Positions 39,654-47,377 of a DNA stretch of 47,377 nt are shown piece by piece; within the stretch, counting starts at the first letter, position 1, and the number at the start of each line of letters is the position of its first letter. Source of the stretch: Planctomycetales bacterium 71-10 (lineage in GTDB: Bacteria > Planctomycetota > Planctomycetia > Isosphaerales > Isosphaeraceae); contig MKTT01000133.1 in the NCBI GenBank assembly GCA_001898385.1, positions 1 to 47,377 on the forward strand, in the 5' to 3' direction. The notes below the pieces were generated by a model. It saw only the letters and a list, made by a program, of their open reading frames with translations, ran no database searches and was not told where the DNA came from. A program made the position numbers and the translations under genes.

Positions 39654-41462
39654 ATGACGACGCATCGCATCCACACGGCGAGACGGACGAATTCACTGAT
39701 GGGACCTGAGACGATCCGGGGACGGGCCGCGACGGCGGCGATTCTCCTCCTGACGCTGGCCGCGCCGGCGACGGCGCTCGGCCAGGGGGGCTGGTTCGAG
39801 AAGCACGTCGTCTCGGCGCAGGAGGCCCACGCGGCCGACGTCGGCCGCGACGTGCTGCGGGCGGGGGGCAACGCGATCGACGCCACGATCGCCACGGCGT
39901 TCGCGATGGCCGTCACGCTGCCGGAGGCCGGCAACATCGGCGGCGGCGGCTTCATCGTCGCCTACCTGCCGGAGACGAAGGAGGTCGTCACGCTCGACTT
40001 CCGCGAGACCGCCCCGGGCTCCGGCACGCCCCGCATGTACCTGGACGACTCCGGCAAAATCCTGCCTCGCCACCGCGCCGGGGCGTGGTCGGGCGGCGTC
40101 CCGGGGACCGTCCGCGGCCTGGGGCTGGCGCATGCGAAATGGGGCACGCGCCCCTGGCGCGACCTCGTCGCCCCGGCCGTGAAGCTCGCCCGCGAGGGCT
40201 TCGTCATCTCCGACGAGCTGGCCCGCGCGCTGAACGGCCAGCTCCGGCCCCGGAACCCCGACGCCCCGGCGAGCGTCCCAGGCCGGCCCGCGTTCCAGAA
40301 CCGCATGGTCGACTTCCCCGAGTCCGTCGCCGCGTTCGGCAAGCCCGGCGGCGGCGACTGGAACGGGGGCGACCGGCTGATCCAGGCCGACCTCGCCGCC
40401 ACCCTCCAGCGGATCGCCGACGAGGGCCCCGACGAGTTCTACACGGGCAAGACGTCCGACATCATCGCCGCCTACATGTTCGAGAACGGCGGCCGGATCA
40501 CGAAGAAGGACCTGGCCGACTACCGGGCCAAGGAACGCCCCCCGGTCCGCACCACGTTCCGCGGGTATGACGTCTACGGCATCGGTCCGGCGTCGTCGGG
40601 GGGGATCGTGCTCTGCCAGATGCTCAACATCCTGGAGCGGTACGACCTCAAGGCCGACGGCCCCCGCTCGCCGCGCACCCTGCACCGCGTCGCCGAGGCC
40701 ATGCGCCGCGCCTACTTCACGCGCTCCACGAAGATCGGCGACCCGGACTTCGTCGACGTCCCCGTCGCCGAGCTGGCCTCCAAGGCCGCGGCCGACGCGC
40801 TGGCGAAGACCATCGACGACTCACGCGCCACGCCGAGCGCGGACCTCGCGCCGTTCCCGATCATCGCCAACGAGCCCGACCACACCACGCACTTCTCGGT
40901 GATGGATTCCCGCGGGGGCGCGGTGGCGATGACGTACACGCTGGAGGACAGCTACGGGTCGAAGGCCGTGGTGAGGGGCGCCGGCTTCATCCTCAACAAC
41001 GAGATGGGCGACTTCAACATCCGCCCCGGCCGCACCGACGACGCCGGCTCGATCGGGACGTATCCGAACCAGATCGCCCCCGGCAAGCGGATGCTCTCCT
41101 CGCAGTGTCCGACGCTGATCCTGAAGGACGGCAAGGTCCGCCTCGTCGCCGGCTCGCCCGGCGGCCGGACCATCCCCAACACCACCCTCTGGGTCGTGCT
41201 GAACGTCCTGGAATTCGGCCTCGATCCCCAGGCCGCCGTCGACGCCCCCCGGACCCATCACCAGTGGTTCCCGGACGTCCTCAACCTGGAGGGGAAGACC
41301 TGGCCCGAGGAGACCCTCAAGGCGCTCGCCGACATGGGCCACCGCGTCCGCACCATCGACCGCCAGGGGAACGCCAACTCCATCGTCGTCGACCCCGCCA
41401 CCGGCCGCCTCTACGGCGCCCCGGACGCGCGAAGGTCGACGGTGAAGGCGTCGGGAGACTGA
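39654..41462 (+). CDS. ggt: Gamma-glutamyltransferase precursor
   Basis: The product is 602 residues. ATG 39654 is preferred because GGAG precedes it; ATG 39699 lacks one. A hydrophobic signal segment lies at about 23-43. The large-subunit region has AQEAHAADVGRDVLRAGGNA, PEAGNIGGGGF and the substrate Arg in LDFRETAP. The autoprocessing/catalytic nucleophile is Thr411 in PDHTTHFSVMD. The small-subunit part includes NNEMGDF, CPTLILKDGK and GSPGGRTIPN. The enzyme cleaves gamma-glutamyl bonds of glutathione-like compounds in the periplasm. Class is well supported; the substrate could also be another gamma-glutamyl amide. Confidence 0.95.
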   Translation: MTTHRIHTARRTNSLMGPETIRGRAATAAILLLTLAAPATALGQGGWFEKHVVSAQEAHAADVGRDVLRAGGNAIDATIATAFAMAVTLPEAGNIGGGGFIVAYLPETKEVVTLDFRETAPGSGTPRMYLDDSGKILPRHRAGAWSGGVPGTVRGLGLAHAKWGTRPWRDLVAPAVKLAREGFVISDELARALNGQLRPRNPDAPASVPGRPAFQNRMVDFPESVAAFGKPGGGDWNGGDRLIQADLAATLQRIADEGPDEFYTGKTSDIIAAYMFENGGRITKKDLADYRAKERPPVRTTFRGYDVYGIGPASSGGIVLCQMLNILERYDLKADGPRSPRTLHRVAEAMRRAYFTRSTKIGDPDFVDVPVAELASKAAADALAKTIDDSRATPSADLAPFPIIANEPDHTTHFSVMDSRGGAVAMTYTLEDSYGSKAVVRGAGFILNNEMGDFNIRPGRTDDAGSIGTYPNQIAPGKRMLSSQCPTLILKDGKVRLVAGSPGGRTIPNTTLWVVLNVLEFGLDPQAAVDAPRTHHQWFPDVLNLEGKTWPEETLKALADMGHRVRTIDRQGNANSIVVDPATGRLYGAPDARRSTVKASGD

Positions 41463-41499
41463 CGCCTCCTCCCCCGCTCCGGCCTGACCTCGGCGACGC

Positions 41500-42543
41500 T
41501 CACTGCGTCGCCGAGGCCGACCCCAGCGGGCTGCCGCGGATGGTCATGCCTTCGGGCAGGGGGCGGGCGGCGACGCTGTAGCCGCGGGCGGTCAGCTCGT
41601 CGCGGAGGACGCGGTAGAGGTTGAAGCTGTCCGGGTAGACCCACATCGTCACGACGGACTTGCCGGGGTTCAAGCGATTGAGGGCGCGGGTGTATTCGGA
41701 GATCGGGTTGCGGGTCGCCTCATAGCTCTCGCCGCGCCCCTCCAGCGCGGGGACGATCTCCCAGCCGCGGAGATCGAACCGGATGCTGTGCCGCTCCAGC
41801 AATTCCTCGATGCCCGACTGCGCCCGCCCCAGGACGTAGGCGAGCGAGAACGACCCGACCGGCCCCACCTGCGACGACAGCAGGCCCATGCGGTCGGCCA
41901 TGCGCAGCTTCACCTGGGCGTCGGACTTGGCCAACTCCAGCAGCCGCTCCAGGTCGATGAAACTGACGCGGCCCCGGCGAAGCTCGAAGTGGTACTCGTC
42001 CGCGTTCGCGGGCCGGGCCACCGGGTTCTTGTTCAGGAGGGGCGTCGGCTTGGGGAGGGGGAGGCTCCGCAGGTCGGCCACCTCCTTCGCCAGCTTCTCG
42101 TTCTCGGCCTTGAGGAATCCCCCCTTGGCCGAGGCCCTCGCGATCTGCACGCTCGGGTTGCGGACCTTGAACGCCAGCTTCTTCCCCTTGGCGGCCTCCA
42201 GCGCCGCGCGGGTCGACGACGCGGACAGGGCCCGCTTCGCGTCCTCGGCGCGGGCCTCGGCACGCTCCCGGTCGCGGGCGGCGGCGTCGCGCTCGGCCTC
42301 GGCCTTCGCGACCGCCTCGCGGTCGAGCGTCGGCGCCGGCGGGGCTTCGACGATCGGCTCGGGTCCGGGGTCCGGTTCGGGAGCGGGCTCGGCCTTCGCG
42401 ACGGGCGTCGATTCGGGCGGCGCGGCGACCGCCGCGGGCGGGGCCGGATCGGGCGAGCGAGGACGGTTCACCAGGACGTTCAGGGCGACGACCGCGGCGA
42501 GCACGACGGGGATCGCCAGGGCCTGGCGGGCGTTGTCGGTCAT
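41500..42543 (-). CDS. Coiled-coil envelope protein, short partner
   Basis: The product is 347 residues. ATG 42543 shares one base with the upstream stop (TGATG) and has AGGGG upstream; GTG 42546 is in frame. One N-terminal helix (about 9-25, ALAIPVVLAAVVALNVLV) anchors it. A Pro/Ala/Glu linker (30-70), a coiled coil (about 72-165, EAVAKAEAERDAAARDRERA) and a C-terminal globular domain (about 180-335) follow. The end VVTMWVYPDSFNLYRVLRDE then LTARGYSVAARPLPEG mirrors a motif repeated in the neighbouring long protein. The shape is like that of periplasmic rod or MotB/GldM-type subunits, but no OmpA-type peptidoglycan motif is seen. Confidence 0.8.
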   Translation of the reverse strand: MTDNARQALAIPVVLAAVVALNVLVNRPRSPDPAPPAAVAAPPESTPVAKAEPAPEPDPGPEPIVEAPPAPTLDREAVAKAEAERDAAARDRERAEARAEDAKRALSASSTRAALEAAKGKKLAFKVRNPSVQIARASAKGGFLKAENEKLAKEVADLRSLPLPKPTPLLNKNPVARPANADEYHFELRRGRVSFIDLERLLELAKSDAQVKLRMADRMGLLSSQVGPVGSFSLAYVLGRAQSGIEELLERHSIRFDLRGWEIVPALEGRGESYEATRNPISEYTRALNRLNPGKSVVTMWVYPDSFNLYRVLRDELTARGYSVAARPLPEGMTIRGSPLGSASATQ

Positions 42544-44942
42544 CACCAGATCCCCTTGTCGTCGAGGAGCCGCGGGTTCTGGGCCCCGGCCACCTGGAGC
42601 GTCATGGGCCAGTCGAGGCCCGAGAACAGCACCTGACGGCGCGCCTCCCAGAAGTTGGCGGCCCCGTCCTCCTGCACCAGGAACTTCACGCGAGGGCGGG
42701 GCTTGATGGCCGGGTCGACCTCGGACCGTCGCAGGGCCTCGGCCTCCAGGTTGCGGATCAACAGCTCATCCTGGCGGCGGTTCTTGAGGGCCTGGGTCGT
42801 GATCTTGCGATTCCCCGGCTGGATCGTCACGCCGTCGCGGGTGCAGGCGACGACGATCTCGAACGGGACCTCGATCGCCGGCGGTCGCTTCTTCTCCGGG
42901 TCCTGGACCAGCGGCTGCATGCGGGCGTCGTCCTGACCCGCCCCGCCCGCGCCACCGCCTCCCTTCGCGGGCTCGGACTCGCCCCCCAGCATCAAACCGG
43001 GCGTCGCGGGCCCGCCGGAAGAGCCCAGGCCGAGCGGGGTCCGGGCCCCTCCCCCGCCGGCGCCCAGGCCGATCGGCGGCGGCTTCGACCCCGAACCGGT
43101 CCCGGACGACCCGGCCGCCGACCGGCCGCCGGGATTCGCGCCCGCGGACGTCCCGGTGCCGGGCGTCGATCCCCCCGCCGTCGCGCCCGCGCCCGATCCC
43201 ACGGCCCCGGCCACCGCATCGCTCAGGGTCAATTCCTCCGCGGGCACCCCGGGGGCCGCGGCCGACGCCCCCGCCGCGGGCTTCTCTCCCGCGAGCCGGC
43301 CGCCGCGATAGCCCTGGGCGACGCTCGACGTCACGCCCGCGGGCGCAGTGTCGCCCCACATCAGGCCGCCGCCGAGGTCGGGCTCCGAGCCGGGGACGGT
43401 CGGGGCCGGCTCCAGCCCGCGCGACGCGGAGGCGCGCGGCCCGGCGCCGGGCCGATCGAGCCCGGCCCCCTCGCCGCGACGGGCGAGGTCGGGCCGGCCG
43501 ATGTCGCGCGTCGCGGCCTTGATGCCCGCCCCCAGGGGGCCGGCGCGGCCGACGTCATGGCCCAGGGGCGATTCGCCCCGGGTCGCGCCGCCGGCCCCCA
43601 GTCCCTTCGACCCGCTTTCGTCCGCTGGAGCCCCCCCGGCCTTTTCGAGCGCCCCGCCCCCCGCACCGGGGCGTTGCGACGGCCAGACGAACGCCTCGGG
43701 GCCGTCGCCATCGCCGCCGCCTCCTGCCGCCCGACCCCGACCGGCGTCGAACGCTCCGGCCAGCGCCCGGTCGCCATCGCCGGCCCCGCCCCCGGGCCAC
43801 GCGAGCCCGCCGCCGGCGAGCGTACCGGCTCCCGAGCCGGGCTTGCCTCCACCGCCGCCCCCCGGCCAGGAGAGGCCGCCGGCGGCGACCGCGCCTTGCC
43901 CGTCGCCCCCGCCGCCGTTCGGCCAGACGCCGGCCGGGCGATCGCCGCTCGACCCGTCGCCGCCGCCCTTCGATCCATGGCCGGCGAGGCCGGACGGGGG
44001 CACGTCCAGAGTCGGCGTGCCGTCCCAGGATGCCACGTTATCGAAGTCCGGGATGTGGACCTTCATGTCGGCCTCGACCAGCTCGTAGCCGAAGGCGATC
44101 CCCAGCGGTTCGAGCCGCGCCCGCACCTCGTAGTACGACCGGACGCCGTCGGGCCGGACCAGGAAGACGAAGTAGGGGACGACCTCGGAGCCGTCGGGCG
44201 AGGCCGAGGTCTTCACCTTCAACAGCTCGCGGGCGATGGCCACCACGACCGGGCTGGACCGCGGGTTGGCCAGGCCGGACAGCTCCAGGAGCGTGAACGT
44301 CGGCCCGTTCGGCAGGATGGAGACCTTGCCGCCGGTGCATTCGATCACGATCGGCCGTCGCCAGGTGCCGTTCTCGCCCTGATACGGGAGGATCGCATAG
44401 CTCCCCTCGCCCGGCGCGGCGGCGATGGCCGCCTTGAGGGCGTCGCGTTCGCGAGCCAGGACGTCCCGCTGGGCGGCGTAGGCGTCGACTTCTCGGGTCG
44501 TCTTGCGGGCCTTGTCGTCGAGCGTCGCGAGCTGCTGCTTCACCAGCATCTCGCGGCGACGCCACGACTCGGCCTCGGCCTCGGCGACCTTCCGGGCCTG
44601 CTCCAGCTTCTCGGCCTCGCGATCCAGCCGGCCGGCGGCCTCGCGCTCGGCGGCGGTCGCGTCGGCGATCTGCGCCAGGGCTTTCGGGGTCGGATCCTCG
44701 GCGGGGGGCGGCGGGGGAGTCGGCGCGGGCCGGGGTGCCTCGGCACCCCTGGGCGGCTCCTGCGGCGGCTCGGGCGTCGGGGCGGATTCGGGGGCCGGCG
44801 GCGGGACCGCCTGGGCCACCTTCGGCACCTGCAACGCCTTGCGATGGACGGAGATCACCAGGTTCAGCGTCCCGCCCAGGCACGCCGCGACGAGGGCGAC
44901 CGTCGCGACTTCCGCCCCGATCCTGCGCCTGTCGGTCCCCAA
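42543..44942 (-). CDS. Coiled-coil, glycine-rich envelope protein with duplicated domain
   Basis: The product is 799 residues. One N-terminal helix (about 10-30, EVATVALVAACLGGTLNLV) is followed by a Pro-rich segment (about 42-85) and a coiled coil (about 88-175). The first globular copy spans about 178-310 (RRPIVIECTGGKVSILPNG to PYFVFLVRPDGVRSYYEVRA). A Gly/Ala/Pro/Ser-rich linker without regular structure spans about 315-680. The second copy is at about 690-799 (FEIVVACTRDGVTIQPGN to KFLVQEDGAANFWEARRQ). It is probably a periplasm-spanning protein working with the short partner downstream, with which it is translationally coupled. No ExbB/TolQ-type gene lies in the window; family unnamed. 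Confidence 0.8.
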   Translation of the reverse strand: MGTDRRRIGAEVATVALVAACLGGTLNLVISVHRKALQVPKVAQAVPPPAPESAPTPEPPQEPPRGAEAPRPAPTPPPPPAEDPTPKALAQIADATAAEREAAGRLDREAEKLEQARKVAEAEAESWRRREMLVKQQLATLDDKARKTTREVDAYAAQRDVLARERDALKAAIAAAPGEGSYAILPYQGENGTWRRPIVIECTGGKVSILPNGPTFTLLELSGLANPRSSPVVVAIARELLKVKTSASPDGSEVVPYFVFLVRPDGVRSYYEVRARLEPLGIAFGYELVEADMKVHIPDFDNVASWDGTPTLDVPPSGLAGHGSKGGGDGSSGDRPAGVWPNGGGGDGQGAVAAGGLSWPGGGGGGKPGSGAGTLAGGGLAWPGGGAGDGDRALAGAFDAGRGRAAGGGGDGDGPEAFVWPSQRPGAGGGALEKAGGAPADESGSKGLGAGGATRGESPLGHDVGRAGPLGAGIKAATRDIGRPDLARRGEGAGLDRPGAGPRASASRGLEPAPTVPGSEPDLGGGLMWGDTAPAGVTSSVAQGYRGGRLAGEKPAAGASAAAPGVPAEELTLSDAVAGAVGSGAGATAGGSTPGTGTSAGANPGGRSAAGSSGTGSGSKPPPIGLGAGGGGARTPLGLGSSGGPATPGLMLGGESEPAKGGGGAGGAGQDDARMQPLVQDPEKKRPPAIEVPFEIVVACTRDGVTIQPGNRKITTQALKNRRQDELLIRNLEAEALRRSEVDPAIKPRPRVKFLVQEDGAANFWEARRQVLFSGLDWPMTLQVAGAQNPRLLDDKGIW

Positions 44943-45074
44943 CGCCCACCTCCGATTCCTTGCCCGCCTTGCGCAGTCGGCGGAATTCCACCGGCTCCGC
45001 GCGGCGTAGGCTTTAGATCGGATCGGCGGGGCGTGAGGCTTGAATCGGAGATTCGGTCAAGCCCAGTCTCGCGG

Positions 45075-46232
45075 TCAGACCGCGGACGACCCCCGGAGGA
45101 TCTGGCGGAGGACGTCGTCGGGGAGATCGACGGGGTTCCCCTTCATGCTGCTGGCGCGCCTCGCCCCGGCGACGACGGCGTCGAGGGCCGCGGAGGAGTG
45201 GTCGAGAGCCAGGGGCGGGATCTTCAGGTCGTCGCAGAGTTGCGCGACCCACTGCACGCCGTCCATGGCGGTCGCGGACGGCTTGCCGGTCAGGATCCGG
45301 GCGACGGCGCGATAGCGGGCGAGGGCCGGCTCGTCGGCGGAGCGAGCCTCCAGCGCGGCGACGTTCGCGGTCATGACGAACGGCAGGAGCCGGGCGCAGA
45401 TCGCGCCGTGGGGGAGGCCGTAGGTCCCGCCCAGCACGCCCGCGAAGCCGTGGACCGCGCCCAGCTTCGCGTTGGCCAGGGCCAGGCCGCCCAGGAGCGA
45501 GGCCGTCGCCATGTCCTCGCGGGCGCCGCGGTCGGAGCCGTCGCGGAACGCGGTCCGGAGCGAACGCGCCGCGCGGGCGATCCCCTCGCGGCAGAGGCCG
45601 TCGACGATCGGGTTGGAGGCGTGGCTCACGAACGGCTCGATGAGCTGCGTCAGCGCGTCCATGCCGGTGTAGGCCGTGACCCTCGGGGGCATGGAGAGGG
45701 TCAGCTCGGGGTCGACCACGGCGACCTTCGGCAGCAGGGCGAGGCTGCGCAGGCTGACCTTCACCCGCTTCTCGGGGACGTCGAGCACGGCGTTGCGCGT
45801 GACCTCGGCCCCGGTGCCGGCCGTGGTGGGGGCGGCGACGAACGGCAGCGGCTCCGCGAGCAGCGGCCTCCCCTCGCCGACGACTTCCAGGTGTTCGAGC
45901 ACGTCGCCGGTTTGCGTGGCCATCCCCGCGGCGGCCTTGCCGGCGTCGATCACGCTGCCGCCGCCCACCGCGATCACCAAGTCGCAGCCCTCGGCCCGCG
46001 CCAGGCGGACGGCGGACTCGACCGTCGCCACCCTGGGCTCGCCGTCGACGCGGAACGGGACGCTCCGCACGCCCGCGGCGGCGAGCCTCGCGGCCAGCGC
46101 GTCGCCCCGGCGGCCCTCACGGCCGAGGACGACGAGCGCCGTCGATCCGAGGGACTTCGCGAGGTCGGGGACGTGGTCGAAGGTCTCCCAACCGAAGACG
46201 ATGCGGGCGGCGGTGGCGAACTCGAACGTCAT
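45075..46232 (-). CDS. Iron-type (group III) alcohol dehydrogenase
   Basis: The product is 385 residues. The NAD(P)-binding GGGSVID is at 90-96, followed by AAPTTAGTGAEVT. Metal-ligand positions of the family are Asp192 (GMDALTQ), His261 (GAVHGF) and His275 (LPHGAICA). The usual second ligand (His in DALTH) is Gln196, seen in some subfamilies. It should reduce aldehydes or oxidise alcohols with NAD(P) in the cytosol; substrate unknown. The ATG at 46232 overlaps the stop of the ABM-family gene (ATGA), so the two are made together. Confidence 0.93.
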   Translation of the reverse strand: MTFEFATAARIVFGWETFDHVPDLAKSLGSTALVVLGREGRRGDALAARLAAAGVRSVPFRVDGEPRVATVESAVRLARAEGCDLVIAVGGGSVIDAGKAAAGMATQTGDVLEHLEVVGEGRPLLAEPLPFVAAPTTAGTGAEVTRNAVLDVPEKRVKVSLRSLALLPKVAVVDPELTLSMPPRVTAYTGMDALTQLIEPFVSHASNPIVDGLCREGIARAARSLRTAFRDGSDRGAREDMATASLLGGLALANAKLGAVHGFAGVLGGTYGLPHGAICARLLPFVMTANVAALEARSADEPALARYRAVARILTGKPSATAMDGVQWVAQLCDDLKIPPLALDHSSAALDAVVAGARRASSMKGNPVDLPDDVLRQILRGSSAV

Positions 46233-46531
46233 GACGCGTCTTCGGGATAGACCTTCGTGAACTTGGCCGACGCCCGCGGCCCGGCCTGCATCGTCGCGGC
46301 CTTCTCGGCCCACGCGGCGTAGTGCGGCGTCTCCTTGTGCGCGGCGAAGCCCTCGGCGCGGCGGTAGACCTCGTAGAGCGAGAACTTCGTGGGGTCTTCC
46401 TGCTGCTGGAGGACGTCGAACCGCAGGCACTCCGGCTCCTGGAGGCTGCCGCGGGAGTTCGCGATGCACGCCTCCCGGAACGCCTCGACGGATTCCGGCT
46501 TGACCTGGATGTTGGCGATGACGACGAACAT
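46229..46531 (-). CDS. ABM-family small monooxygenase-like protein
   Basis: The product is 100 residues and begins MFVVIANIQVKPESVEAFRE. The antibiotic-biosynthesis-monooxygenase (dimeric alpha+beta barrel) pattern continues with EPECLRFDVLQQQEDPTKFS, LYEVYRRAEGFAAHKETPHY and AAWAEKA. Length is normal for YgiN/LsrG-type members. Such cofactor-free proteins act on quinones or similar molecules, or isomerise small metabolites. Coupling to the iron-type dehydrogenase suggests consecutive steps on one aldehyde or quinone substrate (inference). A longer upstream frame was rejected; it lacks the conserved start. Confidence 0.9.
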   Translation of the reverse strand: MFVVIANIQVKPESVEAFREACIANSRGSLQEPECLRFDVLQQQEDPTKFSLYEVYRRAEGFAAHKETPHYAAWAEKAATMQAGPRASAKFTKVYPEDAS

Positions 46532-46563
46532 GGCGGGTCCTCGATCGGCGTTGATCCGCCCCC

Positions 46564-46569
46564 ATGGTA
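46564..46569 (-). promoter_or_regulatory. Candidate -10 box for the ABM-dehydrogenase pair
   Basis: TACCAT on the minus strand lies 33 bases before ATG 46531, the only AT-containing patch in the 94-base gap. Confidence 0.25.
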
Positions 46570-46625
46570 GACGCCGCCGGCCGTCGGCTTCAAGCTCGGC
46601 GACGCGGGCCCGCAACCGGCGGGCC

Positions 46626-47377
46626 TCAGTTCGGGTCGACGCCCATCTCGCGCAAAAGGGTCGCCAGGCGTTCCGCCCGCTCGCGCTCGGCGCGGGCCAC
46701 GGAGTCGGCCTCCTCGCGGAGCCGACGCTCGGCGTCCGCCCGCTCGCGCTCGGCGGCGGCGCGGTGATCGGCGTCGACGCGGAGGCGACGCTCGGCGGCG
46801 GCGAGGAGGTCGGCCTCCTCGCGGAGCCGACGCTCGGCGACGGCCTGGCGCTGGGCCCTGCGGCGGCGGCGACGCTCCTCGTCGGCCGCCCGCTTGACCT
46901 CCTGGAACGTCCGAAAGCGTTTGCCGTCGGGGCCGCGGACGATCAGGGCGTCCTTGCGCCTCGGGGCCTCGAACGTGATCCCCAGGCGCGGGCTCGCCCA
47001 ATCGCGGAAATCGGCGATCGGCCGCAGGCCGGCGGCTTCGCGGATCCAGCCCTTCAGCCGGCCCGACTCGGGGTCGTAGTAGTAATATTCCTCCACGCCG
47101 CGGCGGTCGTAGATGGCCAGCTTGCGCGTCATTTCCGCGGCCGTGTTGCTCGGCGAGTCGATCTCGAAGACCACCTGCGGCGCGACGCCGGCCTCGACCC
47201 ACTCGCGGTACGACCGGCGATGCCCCCTCGGCCGGCCGAAGACGACCAGGACGTCGGGGGCGACCACGTCATACTTGTTCGTCCGGTCGGCGTACCAGAG
47301 GAGGTCGGCGGCGACGAAGACGTCGTCTCGGTCGGCGAACAGGGCGGCGATCCCCTCCTTGATCGTGACGATCCACT
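46626..47377 (-). CDS. Uma2-family (DUF820) putative endonuclease with coiled-coil tail, partial
   Basis: The 5' end lies beyond the window; the frame stays open to the edge (ending in the translated order ALFADRDDVFVAADLLWYAD). The Uma2/DUF820 PD-(D/E)xK-like core is visible: VAPDVLVVFGRP with the catalytic Asp, PQVVFEIDSPSN (acidic strand), KLAIYDRRGVEEYYYYDPES (lysine). A 75-residue Arg/Glu/Ala coiled coil follows (ERRLREEADLLAAAERRLRV and similar heptads) ending at VDPN. Many planctomycetes carry dozens of Uma2 copies; biological role unknown. The GTG inside at 47267 is not the start because conserved sequence precedes it. Confidence 0.9.
   Translation of the reverse strand, partial: WIVTIKEGIAALFADRDDVFVAADLLWYADRTNKYDVVAPDVLVVFGRPRGHRRSYREWVEAGVAPQVVFEIDSPSNTAAEMTRKLAIYDRRGVEEYYYYDPESGRLKGWIREAAGLRPIADFRDWASPRLGITFEAPRRKDALIVRGPDGKRFRTFQEVKRAADEERRRRRRAQRQAVAERRLREEADLLAAAERRLRVDADHRAAAERERADAERRLREEADSVARAERERAERLATLLREMGVDPN

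Overview
The window is very GC-rich chromosomal DNA from a planctomycete, most likely of the Isosphaeraceae/Paludisphaera type (inference from gene families, not from a search). The diagnostic content is a DUF1501 protein beside a DUF1549/DUF1553 'planctomycete cytochrome c' protein, two DUF1559 pseudopilin-like proteins, DUF1573, DUF3500, an Uma2-family protein and several VWA/MoxR/DUF58 genes. No rRNA, tRNA, CRISPR array, transposase or phage gene was recognised. Genes fill almost the whole window, and long antisense open frames are GC-driven shadows.

Layout. 1-521: gene-free, with a hairpin repeat and a long inverted repeat. 522-4346 (minus): a tail-anchored LolA-like protein, a small secreted Cys-rich protein, and a translationally coupled DUF1573-DUF1559 pair. 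4495-9796 (minus): a small membrane protein, DUF1501 and a large haem c/DUF1549/discoidin/DUF1553 protein. 9879-11981 (minus): a secreted surface protein. 12380-14601 (plus): a PAKE-repeat periplasmic protein and a CdaZ/DacZ-type diadenylate cyclase. 14612-16093 (minus): Rieske protein, DUF1883 and two small membrane proteins. 16201-17139 (plus): an NHL propeller lipoprotein.

17363-25979 (plus) is a Bat/MoxR-type locus: a giant VWA membrane protein, a SUKH-like protein inserted with a 4-base overlap, MoxR, a small membrane protein, DUF58, a 45-residue membrane peptide and a BatA-like VWA protein. 26248-28092 (minus) is a PAS/GAF/receiver regulator with a degenerate histidine-kinase helix. 28176-29549 (plus) carries an isochorismatase-family hydrolase and a secreted VWA protein. 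29560-31252 (minus) carries an aminotransferase and apt. 31383-33412 (plus) is a two-component pair, followed by DUF1559 plus lipoprotein (33525-35033). 35049-37255 (minus) holds a lipoprotein and a SurA/PpiC-like foldase. 37511-41462 (plus) holds DUF3500, an overlapping HEPN / unknown / HicB-like cassette and gamma-glutamyltransferase. 41500-44942 (minus) is a coupled pair of coiled-coil envelope proteins. 45075-46531 (minus) is an iron-type alcohol dehydrogenase coupled to an ABM-family protein. The right edge is a truncated Uma2 gene.

The most interesting non-gene signal is a family of about 125-240-base composite hairpin repeats lying just 3' of genes. Stems show compensatory changes between copies, and one copy has a second palindrome family nested inside it. 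The most interesting gene-level signals are the HEPN/unknown/HicB cassette, the apparent triplication of one envelope domain across two coupled genes, the CdaZ-type cyclase with RHW in place of RHR, and the SUKH-like gene with divergent codon use inside the Bat-type operon.
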